The notes beneath the pieces are model-generated. The model was not told the DNA's origin and searched no databases. It saw only the letters and a program-made list of their open reading frames with translations. Source: Glycomyces algeriensis (GTDB taxonomy: Bacteria; Actinomycetota; Actinomycetes; Mycobacteriales; Micromonosporaceae). Taken from it: DNA of 35,583 bases. The number at the start of each line of letters is the position of its first letter. Position 1 is the first letter of the stretch. Below are positions 1 through 7,945 of this stretch, one piece after another. Where the stretch lies: the NCBI RefSeq assembly GCF_027622855.1, contig NZ_JAPZVR010000001.1, positions 603,271-638,853 on the forward strand. Reading direction: 5' to 3'. The translations under genes and the position numbers were made by a program.

Positions 1-85
1 CGCCCCCCGCCCCGGGGCTGGTGGTTACCCTCGGGGGCGCTTCCCCACCGGCCCGCCCGCGCGCCGCCGCGCGCCCGGTCCCGGA
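1..85. other. GC-rich left edge, downstream of the first gene
   Basis: No gene is visible. The stretch is extremely C/G-rich and holds a small hairpin, GCGCGC-CGCC-GCGCGC at 59-74, about 12 bp beyond the stop of the minus-strand gene that ends at 86. It could act as a terminator but has no T-run. The composition resembles an assembly edge, so little weight should be put on it. Confidence 0.3.
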
Positions 86-346
86 CTACCCGATCTTCTC
101 GAACCAGAACTCGTGCTTGAGGAACGACGTGTCGTACTCGTGCCCCGGATAGGGCGGGATCAGCTGCGAGGCCTGGAAGAGCCGCCAGCCGTCGCGCAGC
201 GCCTCCACGCCCGTGTCGTACGGCGGGAGGTCGCTGTCGCCGGTCGTCGGGTTCGTCCTCCCGGTCCCGTCGTAGTACGCCCAGGCCAAGACGTCGGCGT
301 CGAGCGCGGAGGTGTTCAAGTAGAGGACGAGGACTTCTTGCTTCAT
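86..346 (-). CDS. small conserved hypothetical protein (86 aa)
   Basis: An 86-residue soluble protein starting MKQEVLVLYLNTSALDADVL and ending in HEFWFEKIG. It has no signal peptide or membrane segment and is rich in aromatic residues. Its ATG shares one base with the TGA of the upstream dioxygenase gene (TGATG at 348-344), so the two are almost certainly one transcript with coupled translation. I have an impression that proteins with this pattern (NTSAL, GDSD.PPY, DGWRL, YPG) occur beside sugar-related genes, but I know of no assigned function. The tight coupling suggests it works with the PhyH-type enzyme. The function is unknown; the gene itself is well supported by coupling and codon bias. 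Confidence 0.8.
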   Translation of the reverse strand: MKQEVLVLYLNTSALDADVLAWAYYDGTGRTNPTTGDSDLPPYDTGVEALRDGWRLFQASQLIPPYPGHEYDTSFLKHEFWFEKIG

Positions 347-1155
347 CAGGTTCTCCCGGGGCGGTTGGCGACGCGGGTCGCCCAGTATTCGACGTCGAAC
401 GAGGGGTTGTTGGTGAGCGCCCGCCACATCTTGACGCGGTTGTAGATCTCCAGGCGGGCGGTCGCGTGCTCGCACCAAGGGTGGTAGACGTTGAGCTCGG
501 CCGCGACCTGCGGATCGTCCAGATCGGACACGTCCCAGGTCCGCACCTGCGGCGCCGTCGGGTTGAACCGGATCTTGTACATGTACCGGCGGATGTCGGA
601 GTCGTTGCGCCGTCCGCCGTGCCAGATCCCGTGGTGGAGCAGGACAACGGTGCCCGGCGGGCAGGTCAGGCGGGTCTGGCCGCGCAGGTTCTGGTACCGG
701 CCGGTGTCGGACTCGTTGGTGCGGCGCAGGTGCGAACCGGGGACGGACAGGGTGCCGCCCATCGTGCCGGTGACCTCCTGCGGGTAGTACATGAGCTGCA
801 CGTCGAACGCGTCGATGCGCGTGTCGATGATCGCGTCCCCGTGGAGCGGCTGCGCGCCGCCCTCGTGCGGCTCGCGGATGTGGATGGCGTGGTGGTCGAC
901 CGTGGGGTCCGACCCGAGGAGGCTCTGGAGCGCCCCGGCCACGGCCGGGATCTCGAGCAGCCGCCGCGTGAACGACCCGGGTTCGTAGGCCTCGCCGACC
1001 GGGGTCCCGTAGGGGACCGGGCCGAGCCCGGCCTCCATGATCCCGATCGCTTCGGCGTTGAGGTCGGGCGGCACGATCGCGTCCATCCGGTGGAACCCGT
1101 TGGCGACGAACCGCGCGACCTCGACCGAGGTCAGTAGATGCTTGCTGGTTGTCAT
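346..1155 (-). CDS. phytanoyl-CoA dioxygenase (PhyH) family protein
   Basis: A 269-residue protein of the Fe(II)/2-oxoglutarate-dependent PhyH family, cytoplasmic, with no signal peptide. The HxD metal-binding pair is visible as H105-G-D107 (PLHGDAIID). The third ligand is probably H179 in GIWHGGRRN, followed by arginines that fit the 2-oxoglutarate-binding end of the fold. Length is normal for the family. It is the first gene of a two-gene minus-strand operon and is divergent from an AraC-type regulator 70 bp away, which probably controls it. A TATCTT hexamer lies 6 nt upstream of the ATG with no Shine-Dalgarno, consistent with a leaderless message. The substrate cannot be told; the sugar-related neighbours suggest a small hydroxylatable metabolite rather than phytanoyl-CoA. 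Confidence 0.85.
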   Translation of the reverse strand: MTTSKHLLTSVEVARFVANGFHRMDAIVPPDLNAEAIGIMEAGLGPVPYGTPVGEAYEPGSFTRRLLEIPAVAGALQSLLGSDPTVDHHAIHIREPHEGGAQPLHGDAIIDTRIDAFDVQLMYYPQEVTGTMGGTLSVPGSHLRRTNESDTGRYQNLRGQTRLTCPPGTVVLLHHGIWHGGRRNDSDIRRYMYKIRFNPTAPQVRTWDVSDLDDPQVAAELNVYHPWCEHATARLEIYNRVKMWRALTNNPSFDVEYWATRVANRPGRT

Positions 1156-1225
1156 ACACCGAAGATAGGATCAGTTCCCGCAGTTGTAATTGGCAGTAAT
1201 CACCAACTAGTGGTCGGTTCTCATC
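1156..1225. promoter_or_regulatory. divergent promoter region, PhyH / AraC
   Basis: This 70-bp gap separates two divergent genes. On the minus strand TTACAA, a 16-bp spacer and TATCTT precede the dioxygenase ATG by 6 nt. AGTTG (1182-1186) and CAACT (1204-1208) form an inverted pair, and inside it the direct repeats TAATT and TAATC sit 11 bp apart on the same face. AraC-family proteins usually bind direct repeats, so this is the likely site for the adjacent regulator. The site assignment is inference. Confidence 0.4.
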
Positions 1226-1996
1226 ATGCGCACGGTGACGCTTCACCTCGACCAACCGCCGGAGGTCGTCAACGCCGGCGTCGGCCTCCACGGCCTCAAC
1301 CTGCCCGAGGAGCGCTTCCTCCTGCCCGACCTGTGGCAGATCCACCTGTACAAGTACGAGGGCGCGATCGAGCTCGGCGGCACCGTCCACCCCGTCAGGC
1401 CCGGGTACGTGAGCCTCATCCCGGCCGGCGTCGAAGTCCTCTTCCGCTACCAGGGCCGCTCCGAGAACCTCCACATCCACGCGCGACTCCCGAAGGACGG
1501 CAACCGGTGCACGGTGCCGGTCATGCAGGACGCCGGACCGACCGCGCCCGCGCTGGCCGAGATGTTCCGCCAGGCCGTCACCGCCGAGGCCCCGGCGCGC
1601 GCGAACGCCGAGGCCTGGGCGCTGCTGTGGCGGATGACGCGGCTCGACCCGGGGCCCGCCGGGGAGGGGCACCACCGCTCGGTGGAGGCGGCCCTCGCAC
1701 ACATCGAGGAGCACCTGCCGGCCCCGCTCGCGGTGCCGGAGATCGCCGCCGCGGTCGGCCTCTCGCACAACCACCTGACACGGCTCTTCCACGCCGCCAC
1801 CGGCACCACGGTGGTCGCCCACATCCGGCGCCGCCGCCTCGAGCGGGCCCGGCACCTCCTCGTAGAGTCGACCCTGTCGATCCCGGCGGTCGCCGCCGCG
1901 GTGGGCATCGCGGACCTCCAGGCGTTCAACAAGGCCTGCCGCCGCGAACTCGGCGCCTCGCCGCGGGCGGTGCGCGAGGCGGCCCGGAAACTCTGA
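1226..1996 (+). CDS. AraC family transcriptional regulator
   Basis: A 256-residue one-component regulator. Residues about 5-100 form a cupin-like sensor (GLNLPEERFLLPDLW, then GYVSLIPAGVEVLFRY), the usual sugar- or metabolite-binding arm of AraC proteins. Residues about 150-250 hold the two-helix-turn-helix DNA-binding domain: LAVPEIAAAVGLSHNHLTRL, then IPAVAAAVGIADLQAFNKAC and the ending LGASPRAVREAA. The ATG at 1226 gives a natural N-terminus, but no Shine-Dalgarno is visible. It is divergent from the PhyH gene and lies 76 bp upstream of the GH1 gene on the same strand, so it may control either or both. The family call is firm; the ligand is unknown. Confidence 0.9.
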   Translation: MRTVTLHLDQPPEVVNAGVGLHGLNLPEERFLLPDLWQIHLYKYEGAIELGGTVHPVRPGYVSLIPAGVEVLFRYQGRSENLHIHARLPKDGNRCTVPVMQDAGPTAPALAEMFRQAVTAEAPARANAEAWALLWRMTRLDPGPAGEGHHRSVEAALAHIEEHLPAPLAVPEIAAAVGLSHNHLTRLFHAATGTTVVAHIRRRRLERARHLLVESTLSIPAVAAAVGIADLQAFNKACRRELGASPRAVREAARKL

Positions 1997-2072
1997 GCCG
2001 TCGAGGGCTACAAGAATGCGCTGCGCTGCGGTACCGTCACGAAAGTTACTCACGTCACTCTCGGAGGTACCT

Positions 2073-3410
2073 GTGGTCGCAATGCCGCGCTTGCCCGACT
2101 TCGCCTGGGGGGTGGCCACTTCGGCCTTCCAGATCGAAGGCGCCACAGCGGCGGACGGCCGCGGGCCGTCGGTCTGGGACACCTACACCGGCACACCCGG
2201 GAAGATCCGCGACGGCCACACCGCCGAAACCGCCTGCGACCACTACCGCCGGTACCCCGAGGACATCGCCCTCATGCGCGACCTCGGCATCGACGTCTAC
2301 CGGTTCTCGATCGCCTGGCCCCGCGTGCGCCCGGACGGCACCGGCCCCGTCAACCCGGCCGGCCTCGACTTCTACGAGCGCCTCGTCGACGCCCTCCTCG
2401 AAGCGGGCATCGCCCCCATGGCGACCCTCTACCACTGGGACCTCCCGCAGCCCCTCGAAGACGCCGGCGGCTGGCTCGACCGCGACACCGCCCACCGCTT
2501 CGCCGAGTACGCCGCGATCTGCGCCGAGCGCCTCGGCGACCGCGTGCGCCACTGGATCACCCTCAACGAGCCGTTCGAGCACATGGCCCTCGGCTATGCG
2601 CTCGGCCAGCACGCCCCCGGCCACACGCTGCTGCTCGACGCGCTCCCCGCCGCCCACCACCAGCTCCTCGGCCACGGCCTCGCGACCAGCGCCCTGCGCG
2701 CCGCGGGCGCGCCGTTCGTCATGCTCACCAACAGCTACACGCCCGCGGTGCCCGCCACCGGCAACGAGGACGACCTCGCCGCCGCCGCGACCTACGACCT
2801 CCTCCACCGCCGCCTGTTCACCGACCCCGTGCTCCTCGGCCGCTACCCCGATCTCTCGCCCTTCGGCCTCGACACCCTGCCGTTCCTCAAGGACGGCGAC
2901 CTCGAGGCCATCGCGCAGCCCCTCGACGGCCTCGGCGTCAACTACTACAACCCGACCCGCCTCGCCGCCGCCCCGCCCGGATCGCCGCTCCCGTTCGACA
3001 TCGTCGAGTTCGACAACGTGAAGACCACCGACTTCGACTGGCCCGTCATCCCCTCCGGCCTCACCCAGACCCTGATGGACCTCACCGAGGACTACGGCCC
3101 CGACCTCCCGCCCCTGTGGGTCACCGAGAACGGCTGCTCCTACGCCGTCCCGCCCGCAGCGGACGGCTCGATCCCCGACCAGGACCGCATCGACTACCTC
3201 GCCGCCCACGTCAAAGCCCTCGACGCTGCGATCGCCCAAGGCGCCGACGTGCGCGGCTACCTCGTGTGGACCCTCCTCGACAACTTCGAATGGGCCGAAG
3301 GGTTCCACCAGCGCTTCGGACTGGTGCACGTGGACCCCGCGACGCAGGACCGCACTCCGAAGGCCTCTTTCGCCTGGTACCGCGAGCACCTCGCGAGCAG
3401 ACGCCCGTGA
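2073..3410 (+). CDS. glycoside hydrolase family 1 beta-glucosidase
   Basis: A cytoplasmic retaining beta-glycosidase of 445 residues, the normal GH1 length, with no signal peptide. The N-terminal signature FAWGVATSAFQIEGA is intact. The acid/base glutamate lies in TLNEPF (E166) and the nucleophile in VTENG (E352). The C-terminal aglycone-side motif LLDNFEWAEGF is also present. The GTG at 2073 was chosen because GGAGG at 2063-2067 stands 5 nt before it; an ATG further upstream lacks such a site. The stop overlaps the start of the MFS gene by 4 nt (GTGA), so the two form an operon. It probably hydrolyses imported cellobiose or other beta-glucosides. Confidence 0.93.
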   Translation: MVAMPRLPDFAWGVATSAFQIEGATAADGRGPSVWDTYTGTPGKIRDGHTAETACDHYRRYPEDIALMRDLGIDVYRFSIAWPRVRPDGTGPVNPAGLDFYERLVDALLEAGIAPMATLYHWDLPQPLEDAGGWLDRDTAHRFAEYAAICAERLGDRVRHWITLNEPFEHMALGYALGQHAPGHTLLLDALPAAHHQLLGHGLATSALRAAGAPFVMLTNSYTPAVPATGNEDDLAAAATYDLLHRRLFTDPVLLGRYPDLSPFGLDTLPFLKDGDLEAIAQPLDGLGVNYYNPTRLAAAPPGSPLPFDIVEFDNVKTTDFDWPVIPSGLTQTLMDLTEDYGPDLPPLWVTENGCSYAVPPAADGSIPDQDRIDYLAAHVKALDAAIAQGADVRGYLVWTLLDNFEWAEGFHQRFGLVHVDPATQDRTPKASFAWYREHLASRRP

Positions 3411-4681
3411 CCACCGCCCCCGAAGCCCCCGCGCCCGCCGCCCTCGCCGAACCCGAACGCAATGTGGGCAAGGTCTGGATCGGCGGCATCACCACCGGGA
3501 TGCTCGGCCTCTACATGGCCTTCTTCACCCCGATCCAGGTGCTCCTGCCCCTCCAGCTCGCCGAGATCGACGAGGACGGCAAGGTCGCCGCGTTCGGCCT
3601 CGTCACCGGCTTCGGCGCGCTCGTCGCCGTCGTCGCCAACCCCCTCGCCGGAGCGCTCTCCGACCGCACCACCGGCCGCTTCGGCCGCCGCCACCCCTGG
3701 ACCCTCGGCGGGATGGCCGTCGGCGCCCTCGGCCTCTACCTGCTCGGCCTCCAGACCACCGTCATCGGCGTGCTCCTGTGCTGGTGCCTCGCCCAAGCGG
3801 CCCTCAACGCCGGGTACGCCAGCCTCAACGCGGGCATCCCCGACCACGTCCCCGTCCGCCAGCGCGCCGTCGTCTCCGGCTGGATCGGCTTCCCGCAGGC
3901 CCTCGGCCTCGTCCTCGGCGCGGTCATCGTCACCATGCTGGTCACGGACATCCCGACCGGCTATCTCGTGATCGGCTTGGCGGCCTTGGCGATGGCGCTC
4001 CCGTTCGTACTGTCCACACCGGACCCGCCGCTGCCGCGCACCGCCCGGCCGCCTTTCAACTGGAAGGCCCTCCTCGCCACGTTCTGGGTCTCGCCCCGCG
4101 CCCACCCCGACTTCGCCTGGGCCTGGTTCACGCGCTTCCTCGTCATGCTCGGCAACGCCACCGGCACGCTCTACCTGCTGTTCTTCCTGCAGGACGCCGT
4201 ACACTACGAGGAGATCTTCCCCGGCCGCAGCGCCGACGAAGGGGTCCTGATCCTCACGCTCCTCTACACCGGCGGCGTCATCGCCACCTCGGTGGCGGGC
4301 GGCGTGCTCTCCGACCGCATCGGCCGCCGCAAGCCGCTCGTCGTGGTCTCCTCCGCGATCATGACCGTCGCCGCACTGCTCCTGACCTTCTGGCACACCT
4401 GGCCCGCCGCGATCGCCGCCGCCGCGATCATGGGCGCCGGCTTCGGGATCTACCTCTCCGTCGACCAGGCGCTCATCACCCAGGTCCTCCCGGCCGCCTC
4501 CGACCGCGCCAAAGACCTCGGCATCATCAACATCGCCTCCACCGCCCCGCAGGTCCTCGGCCCGGCCCTCGCCGCGGTGACCGTGGCGGGGCTCGGCGGC
4601 TACTCGACCCTCTACGCCCTGAGCGCGGCGGCCACCCTCCTCGGCGGCATCCTGGTGTGGCCCATCAAGTCCGTGCGCTGA
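3407..4681 (+). CDS. MFS transporter, probable beta-glucoside/sugar transporter
   Basis: A 424-residue integral membrane protein of the major facilitator superfamily with about 12 hydrophobic segments in two halves. The loop 2-3 signature appears as ALSDRTTGRFGRRHPW and again in the second half as VLSDRIGRRKP. The start is the GTG at 3407, which overlaps the TGA of the beta-glucosidase, so translation should be coupled. The pairing with a cytoplasmic GH1 enzyme suggests import of a beta-glucoside, although export of a product cannot be excluded. No ABC sugar transporter is present in the window, so this could be the uptake route for cellulase products. Substrate and direction are inference. 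Confidence 0.88.
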   Translation: MTTAPEAPAPAALAEPERNVGKVWIGGITTGMLGLYMAFFTPIQVLLPLQLAEIDEDGKVAAFGLVTGFGALVAVVANPLAGALSDRTTGRFGRRHPWTLGGMAVGALGLYLLGLQTTVIGVLLCWCLAQAALNAGYASLNAGIPDHVPVRQRAVVSGWIGFPQALGLVLGAVIVTMLVTDIPTGYLVIGLAALAMALPFVLSTPDPPLPRTARPPFNWKALLATFWVSPRAHPDFAWAWFTRFLVMLGNATGTLYLLFFLQDAVHYEEIFPGRSADEGVLILTLLYTGGVIATSVAGGVLSDRIGRRKPLVVVSSAIMTVAALLLTFWHTWPAAIAAAAIMGAGFGIYLSVDQALITQVLPAASDRAKDLGIINIASTAPQVLGPALAAVTVAGLGGYSTLYALSAAATLLGGILVWPIKSVR

Positions 4682-4709
4682 CCCGACATCCCGCCGCTAC
4701 GATGCCGAC

Positions 4710-4964
4710 ATGCCCGCCGCCCTCCTGCACTGCGCCGACACGCTCCACCCGCGCCGCCCAGACGAGCACTTCGCCCCCGAGGCGGCGCTGGTCCTCGCAC
4801 TGCGGGAATGCCTGGGTCGGCCGGACCGGCGACTGCTGGCCGGTAACCGCGGAATCGGAGCGACACGGTGGGCTCCCGGGCGTGCAAACTCAGGGGGCCC
4901 ACTCTTTTGGTCTGCCAGGCTGACTCGGTGCTCCTCTCATGGACGGCCGGGATCCGAACCGTAA
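4710..4964 (+). pseudogene. truncated N-terminus of an ATP-grasp-type protein
   Basis: An 84-residue reading frame whose first 30 or so residues (MPAALLHCADTLHPRRPDEH, then FAPEA) resemble the N-terminus of actinobacterial ATP-grasp proteins of about 300 residues. After roughly 4810-4860 the frame no longer looks like that family and the codon bias is lost, so the gene is cut off. TACGAT stands 6 nt before the ATG, a leaderless-type promoter, so a short peptide might still be made. It marks the left junction between the ordered sugar block and the accessory region. The family match is from memory of the motif and is moderate. Confidence 0.5.
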
Positions 4965-5374
4965 AGCGGGCCTCGGCTCCAGAACGGCGAACGTTTCTCC
5001 TCCAGTGGGTTTGCGCGCCCCGCTGGCCACCACCCGGTGGCCCGGCTCGTAGTCGAGCATGAGTCTTGACTCCCAGAACCTGATAGCGTCTCGCGCATGA
5101 CCGCGCCCCTGGCAACTGACTCACACGGCAACGCCCTGATCGATGTGACCGCCCAACCTGCAAGGACCGACCTCGATCTGTTCTGATGCTGGCCGGTCCG
5201 CTCATCGGAGCAGGTAGCGGCGGGGACGGTGCGGCGTTGCCGAACCGGGGCGCCCCAGGTTGGATGGCGAGGAAGGGCGCCGCCGCAATAGGGATACCGG
5301 TGGCAGGTCAAATGGAATGAGGGGCCTTTCATGTAACGGTGGGAGCGAGAACCCACGTGCAACGTGAATCTCCA
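4965..5374. other. low-coding junction region
   Basis: Apart from the 29-codon frame at 5097, no convincing gene is seen. Reading frames here have erratic composition and no recognisable protein signature on either strand. It is probably remnant DNA between the truncated ATP-grasp gene and the RCK gene. Confidence 0.4.
5097..5186 (+). CDS. possible 29-aa leaderless peptide
   Basis: A 30-codon frame, MTAPLATDSHGNALIDVTAQ to TDLDLF, preceded by TAGCGT and exactly 7 nt before the ATG. That is the spacing seen at several real starts in this window. There is no Shine-Dalgarno. It could be a genuine small peptide, the remaining N-terminus of a lost gene, or chance. No tailoring enzyme lies nearby, so I do not call it a RiPP precursor. 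Confidence 0.2.
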   Translation: MTAPLATDSHGNALIDVTAQPARTDLDLF

Positions 5375-5387
5375 TAGACTGGTGTGT
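5375..5387 (+). promoter_or_regulatory. leaderless-type -10 element
   Basis: TAGACT at 5375-5380 is followed by 7 nt and then the ATG at 5388. No Shine-Dalgarno is present, so transcription probably starts at or next to the ATG. No clear -35 is visible. Confidence 0.45.
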
Positions 5388-7160
5388 ATGCCCCGCAAGC
5401 GAAAGCCGGATCAAACCTCTGACGAGCGTAGCGTCGCTGCTGCAAGTCCGCTGGTGCTTGTTGTCGGTGAGGACGAGCTGGCCGGCAGCCTCGTGCGAAC
5501 GCTCGCCCTCCGGTACGGGTATCGCGTGCAAGTGCTGTACAGGAACGAGGCTGCTGTCGCACGGTGGTCTTCGGGCTTCGACGACGACCTTGTTCAGGTT
5601 GCTCCGTTCCAAGTCGGCATTCTTGAGGGTCTGTCCGATAGCGTTCTTCGTCGGATACATGCGGTTGCGTTCATGGACCGAGATGACCTGGGCAACGTGC
5701 AACTTGCGTTGGAATTTCGGGATCTCGTGACTGAGCGGGATCTGCCACATCCTCGACTGGTGTTGAGGATGGATGACGAGGAGTTCGGCACTAACGCCAT
5801 GGAACTCTTGGGTGAGAATGACGTGTTCGCGATTTCGGAGACCGGGGCGGTCGCTGCAACGTTCGTTGCGGCGGCCGTGCAGCGAGCGGGACCGGGCGAC
5901 ATCGGGCTCTGGAATCGCACGCTGTATCTCGCAGACTGGTGGGACACGAGAGCAGAGGCTGCTTGGGCTGTCGCTGGGGCCGACGGCACCGTCCTAGTAT
6001 CGGACGCTCCTGGGGAGGATTTCGTCCTGCATCTTGCACCCGATGTGCGGCGGCGGTGGCTCAAAGCGGCGCTGCGGAGCCCGCTGGAGGACATTGGCCA
6101 GGTCCTGCATCGAATGCGACGCGCGTTGGGGTCGTTTCGGAAGACGACCGCACGCCTCTGGTGGATTAGTGCGGCGGTCCTCCTCACAGTCATGGCCACG
6201 AGCTTGACGGTGCTCCTGCGCGACGATTCCAGCGCCGTTCACATCGACAACCCATGGGAAGCGTTCTACGTAATGGTGCTCCTGACCGGCGGCACCAACC
6301 CCGACATGGGTGCCAGCCGTGCTATTCAGTCGGCGCACATGATGGTCGCACTCACCAGCTCGCTGCTGCTGCCGGTCTTTACAGCAGCCATCCTCCAATC
6401 GGTGTTCGACCGCCGGGACGCCCGCCTCTCCGGTCGAACCATCCAGCCGGTCCGCGGCCATGTCATCGTTGTCGGGCTCGGGCCGTTGGGGCATCGCGTC
6501 GTCATCGCACTTCGTGAACGTCGTGTGCCCGTAGTTGCGATCGAACGCAACGCGGACGCGCAAGGGGTTGCCGAGGCGCGCGCGGTCGGCGCTGAAGTGC
6601 TCATCGGCGACGCGGCCGACAGGCGGATTCTCCAGAGCGCAGAGGTTCGCGACGCGCGTTCACTTGTTGCCACCGCCAGCCGTGAAGTCGACAGCCTGCG
6701 AGTCGTGCTGACCGCACTTGAACTCAATCGGGCCCTGCCGACCGTCCTGCGCGTCTCAGAGACGGGGATATCCCGTCGTATTCGCGAAAAGCTCACCAGG
6801 AACATCTACCAGGCGCATAAGTCGTTCAGCGTCACAGCGGTAGCTGCGGAACGGTTCGCTCAGGCGGTCACCGAAGCCGCGATCGTGGAGATCATTCCCG
6901 TGGATGATCAGCTGGTCTTTCTGCTAACCGTTGAAGTGCAGCCCGACAGTAGCCTGCACGAAGCCTCCATCAGCGCGGTAGCTCAAGTCGGTCGCATGGA
7001 AGTGATAGCTGTCCGACGTTCTGGCGGTGGCGTCAGGTGGAATCCTGATCCGGCTTTCAAGATCGCGGCAGGTGACACGCTTGCCGTTGTCGCCGACAGC
7101 GCCGGCATCCGCAAAGTCGCCGAACTGGCATCGACAACCATTCCTGGTGATCCCAAGTAG
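5388..7160 (+). CDS. RCK/TrkA-domain membrane protein, CASTOR/POLLUX-like putative ion channel
   Basis: A 590-residue protein with the order RCK-like domain (about 20-230), membrane segment (258-277), pore-loop-like stretch (290-305), membrane segment (316-338), RCK/TrkA-N domain (356-470), TrkA-C-like end (490-590). The second RCK has an intact dinucleotide-binding GLGPLG at 363-368; the first has only GEDELAG, so its nucleotide binding is doubtful. The loop reads LLTGGTNPD in place of the potassium-channel TVGYG, so ion selectivity is unknown. The layout recalls CASTOR/POLLUX-related proteins but with an RCK on both sides of the pore. The ATG at 5388 is preferred over a GTG at 5364 because of the -10 element just upstream. 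GC content is lower than in the flanking operons, suggesting a different origin. Confidence 0.75.
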   Translation: MPRKRKPDQTSDERSVAAASPLVLVVGEDELAGSLVRTLALRYGYRVQVLYRNEAAVARWSSGFDDDLVQVAPFQVGILEGLSDSVLRRIHAVAFMDRDDLGNVQLALEFRDLVTERDLPHPRLVLRMDDEEFGTNAMELLGENDVFAISETGAVAATFVAAAVQRAGPGDIGLWNRTLYLADWWDTRAEAAWAVAGADGTVLVSDAPGEDFVLHLAPDVRRRWLKAALRSPLEDIGQVLHRMRRALGSFRKTTARLWWISAAVLLTVMATSLTVLLRDDSSAVHIDNPWEAFYVMVLLTGGTNPDMGASRAIQSAHMMVALTSSLLLPVFTAAILQSVFDRRDARLSGRTIQPVRGHVIVVGLGPLGHRVVIALRERRVPVVAIERNADAQGVAEARAVGAEVLIGDAADRRILQSAEVRDARSLVATASREVDSLRVVLTALELNRALPTVLRVSETGISRRIREKLTRNIYQAHKSFSVTAVAAERFAQAVTEAAIVEIIPVDDQLVFLLTVEVQPDSSLHEASISAVAQVGRMEVIAVRRSGGGVRWNPDPAFKIAAGDTLAVVADSAGIRKVAELASTTIPGDPK

Positions 7161-7217
7161 CGTCCACCTACGTTGAGGAATGAGAGCAGCATGGGTGTCG
7201 TAGTGGCTGAGCACGTG

Positions 7218-7245
7218 GCGCTGCGAGGTTCAGGCCTCGCAGCGC
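7218..7245 (+). terminator. hairpin downstream of the RCK gene
   Basis: A perfect 11-bp stem (GCGCTGCGAGG paired with CCTCGCAGCGC) with a 6-nt loop, TTCAGG, lies 58 bp after the stop at 7160. It has no T-run, which is common for actinobacterial terminators. Confidence 0.6.
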
Positions 7246-7518
7246 GGCTGGCAGCACGCTGGGTGTGTCGCCGTCCTCGTACCGGCAACCGGTGCAGGCT
7301 GGTGCCATCGATGGTTCGGTTGATGTGCTCAGCACGGGATCCACGCGTGGTCGAGATCGCGGTCGGCGTTGGAACATACAGGGGGCAACTACCGGGCGGA
7401 CGATCAGCAGTCTTGTATGGTCTTGCGCGGGACGCGAAAGACTCGGGGACTCGTGGCATGGCCAACCTGCCGGCCGTATCAGTGCGCTTCCTGCTTACCG
7501 CGGTAGCGTCGAGCCGAT
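7246..7518. other. no gene recognised
   Basis: Several frames are open on both strands but none has a recognisable motif, start signal or stable codon bias. It may be mutated sequence from the IS701-type element that follows. Confidence 0.35.
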
Positions 7519-7890
7519 TCAGTCCACCAGTGCGGGTAGTCGCTGCACTCCGACTGTCGCCGCGCCTTTCTTGAGGTCGCCGGTCTCGTCGAACACCAGC
7601 ACCCGTTCGGGCCGGTCGGCGACCTGGACCCACGCGGTTGCCGCAGCGCTCTCCCGGACGTCCTCATTCCAGGCGCTGTCGTTGAAGAAGTGCTGGAGCC
7701 GCCACGGATCGGCATGCCCGGCGTTCTTCGCGATCGAACAGCAGTTCTTCCTGGGCAGGTCCGCCTGCAACCCGGTCACCGCGTCGGCGGCCAGGCGGCG
7801 GGACTCGATGCGCGCGAACAACCCCGCACACGAGCCGAGCAGCTCGGCCGTCACCTCGCCTACTATGCTCACGGCAGTGGCTGCCGTCAT
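7519..7890 (-). mobile_element. IS701-family transposase, N-terminal remnant
   Basis: About 125 residues of an IS701-type transposase. The diagnostic pieces are LFARIESRRLAADAVTGLQA, then the region around WRLQHFFNDSAWNEDVRES, and the first catalytic aspartate in VLVFDETGDLKKG followed by TVGVQR. Immediately after GVQR (about 7535) the frame departs from the family, where about 250 more residues are expected, so the rest of the DDE domain is lost. The start is taken at the ATG at 7890, though the frame is open to 7917. It is not functional and lies directly beside a truncated PHP phosphatase. Confidence 0.75.
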
Positions 7891-7945
7891 GTTTCCTTGC
7901 GTCACAACAAGAATCATGAAACAGCAGCCGTGCTCGTCTACGAGG

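Noticed and set aside
86-2182. A 698-residue minus-strand frame spanning several genes
   Set aside because: It runs antisense through the AraC and GH1 genes with Arg-rich low-complexity sequence. Only its last 86 residues, from an internal ATG, are a real gene.
2055-3389. A 444-residue minus-strand frame opposite the beta-glucosidase
   Set aside because: It is a GC-bias shadow (Glu/Gly/Val-rich) of the GH1 gene, which has both catalytic glutamates intact.
4938-4965. tRNA-like T-arm GGTTCGGATCC on the minus strand
   Set aside because: The flanking bases do not form a T-stem and no acceptor, D-arm or anticodon stem can be drawn.
5097-5186. RiPP precursor peptide
   Set aside because: The 29-residue frame lacks a recognisable leader/core and no modification enzyme or transporter is adjacent.
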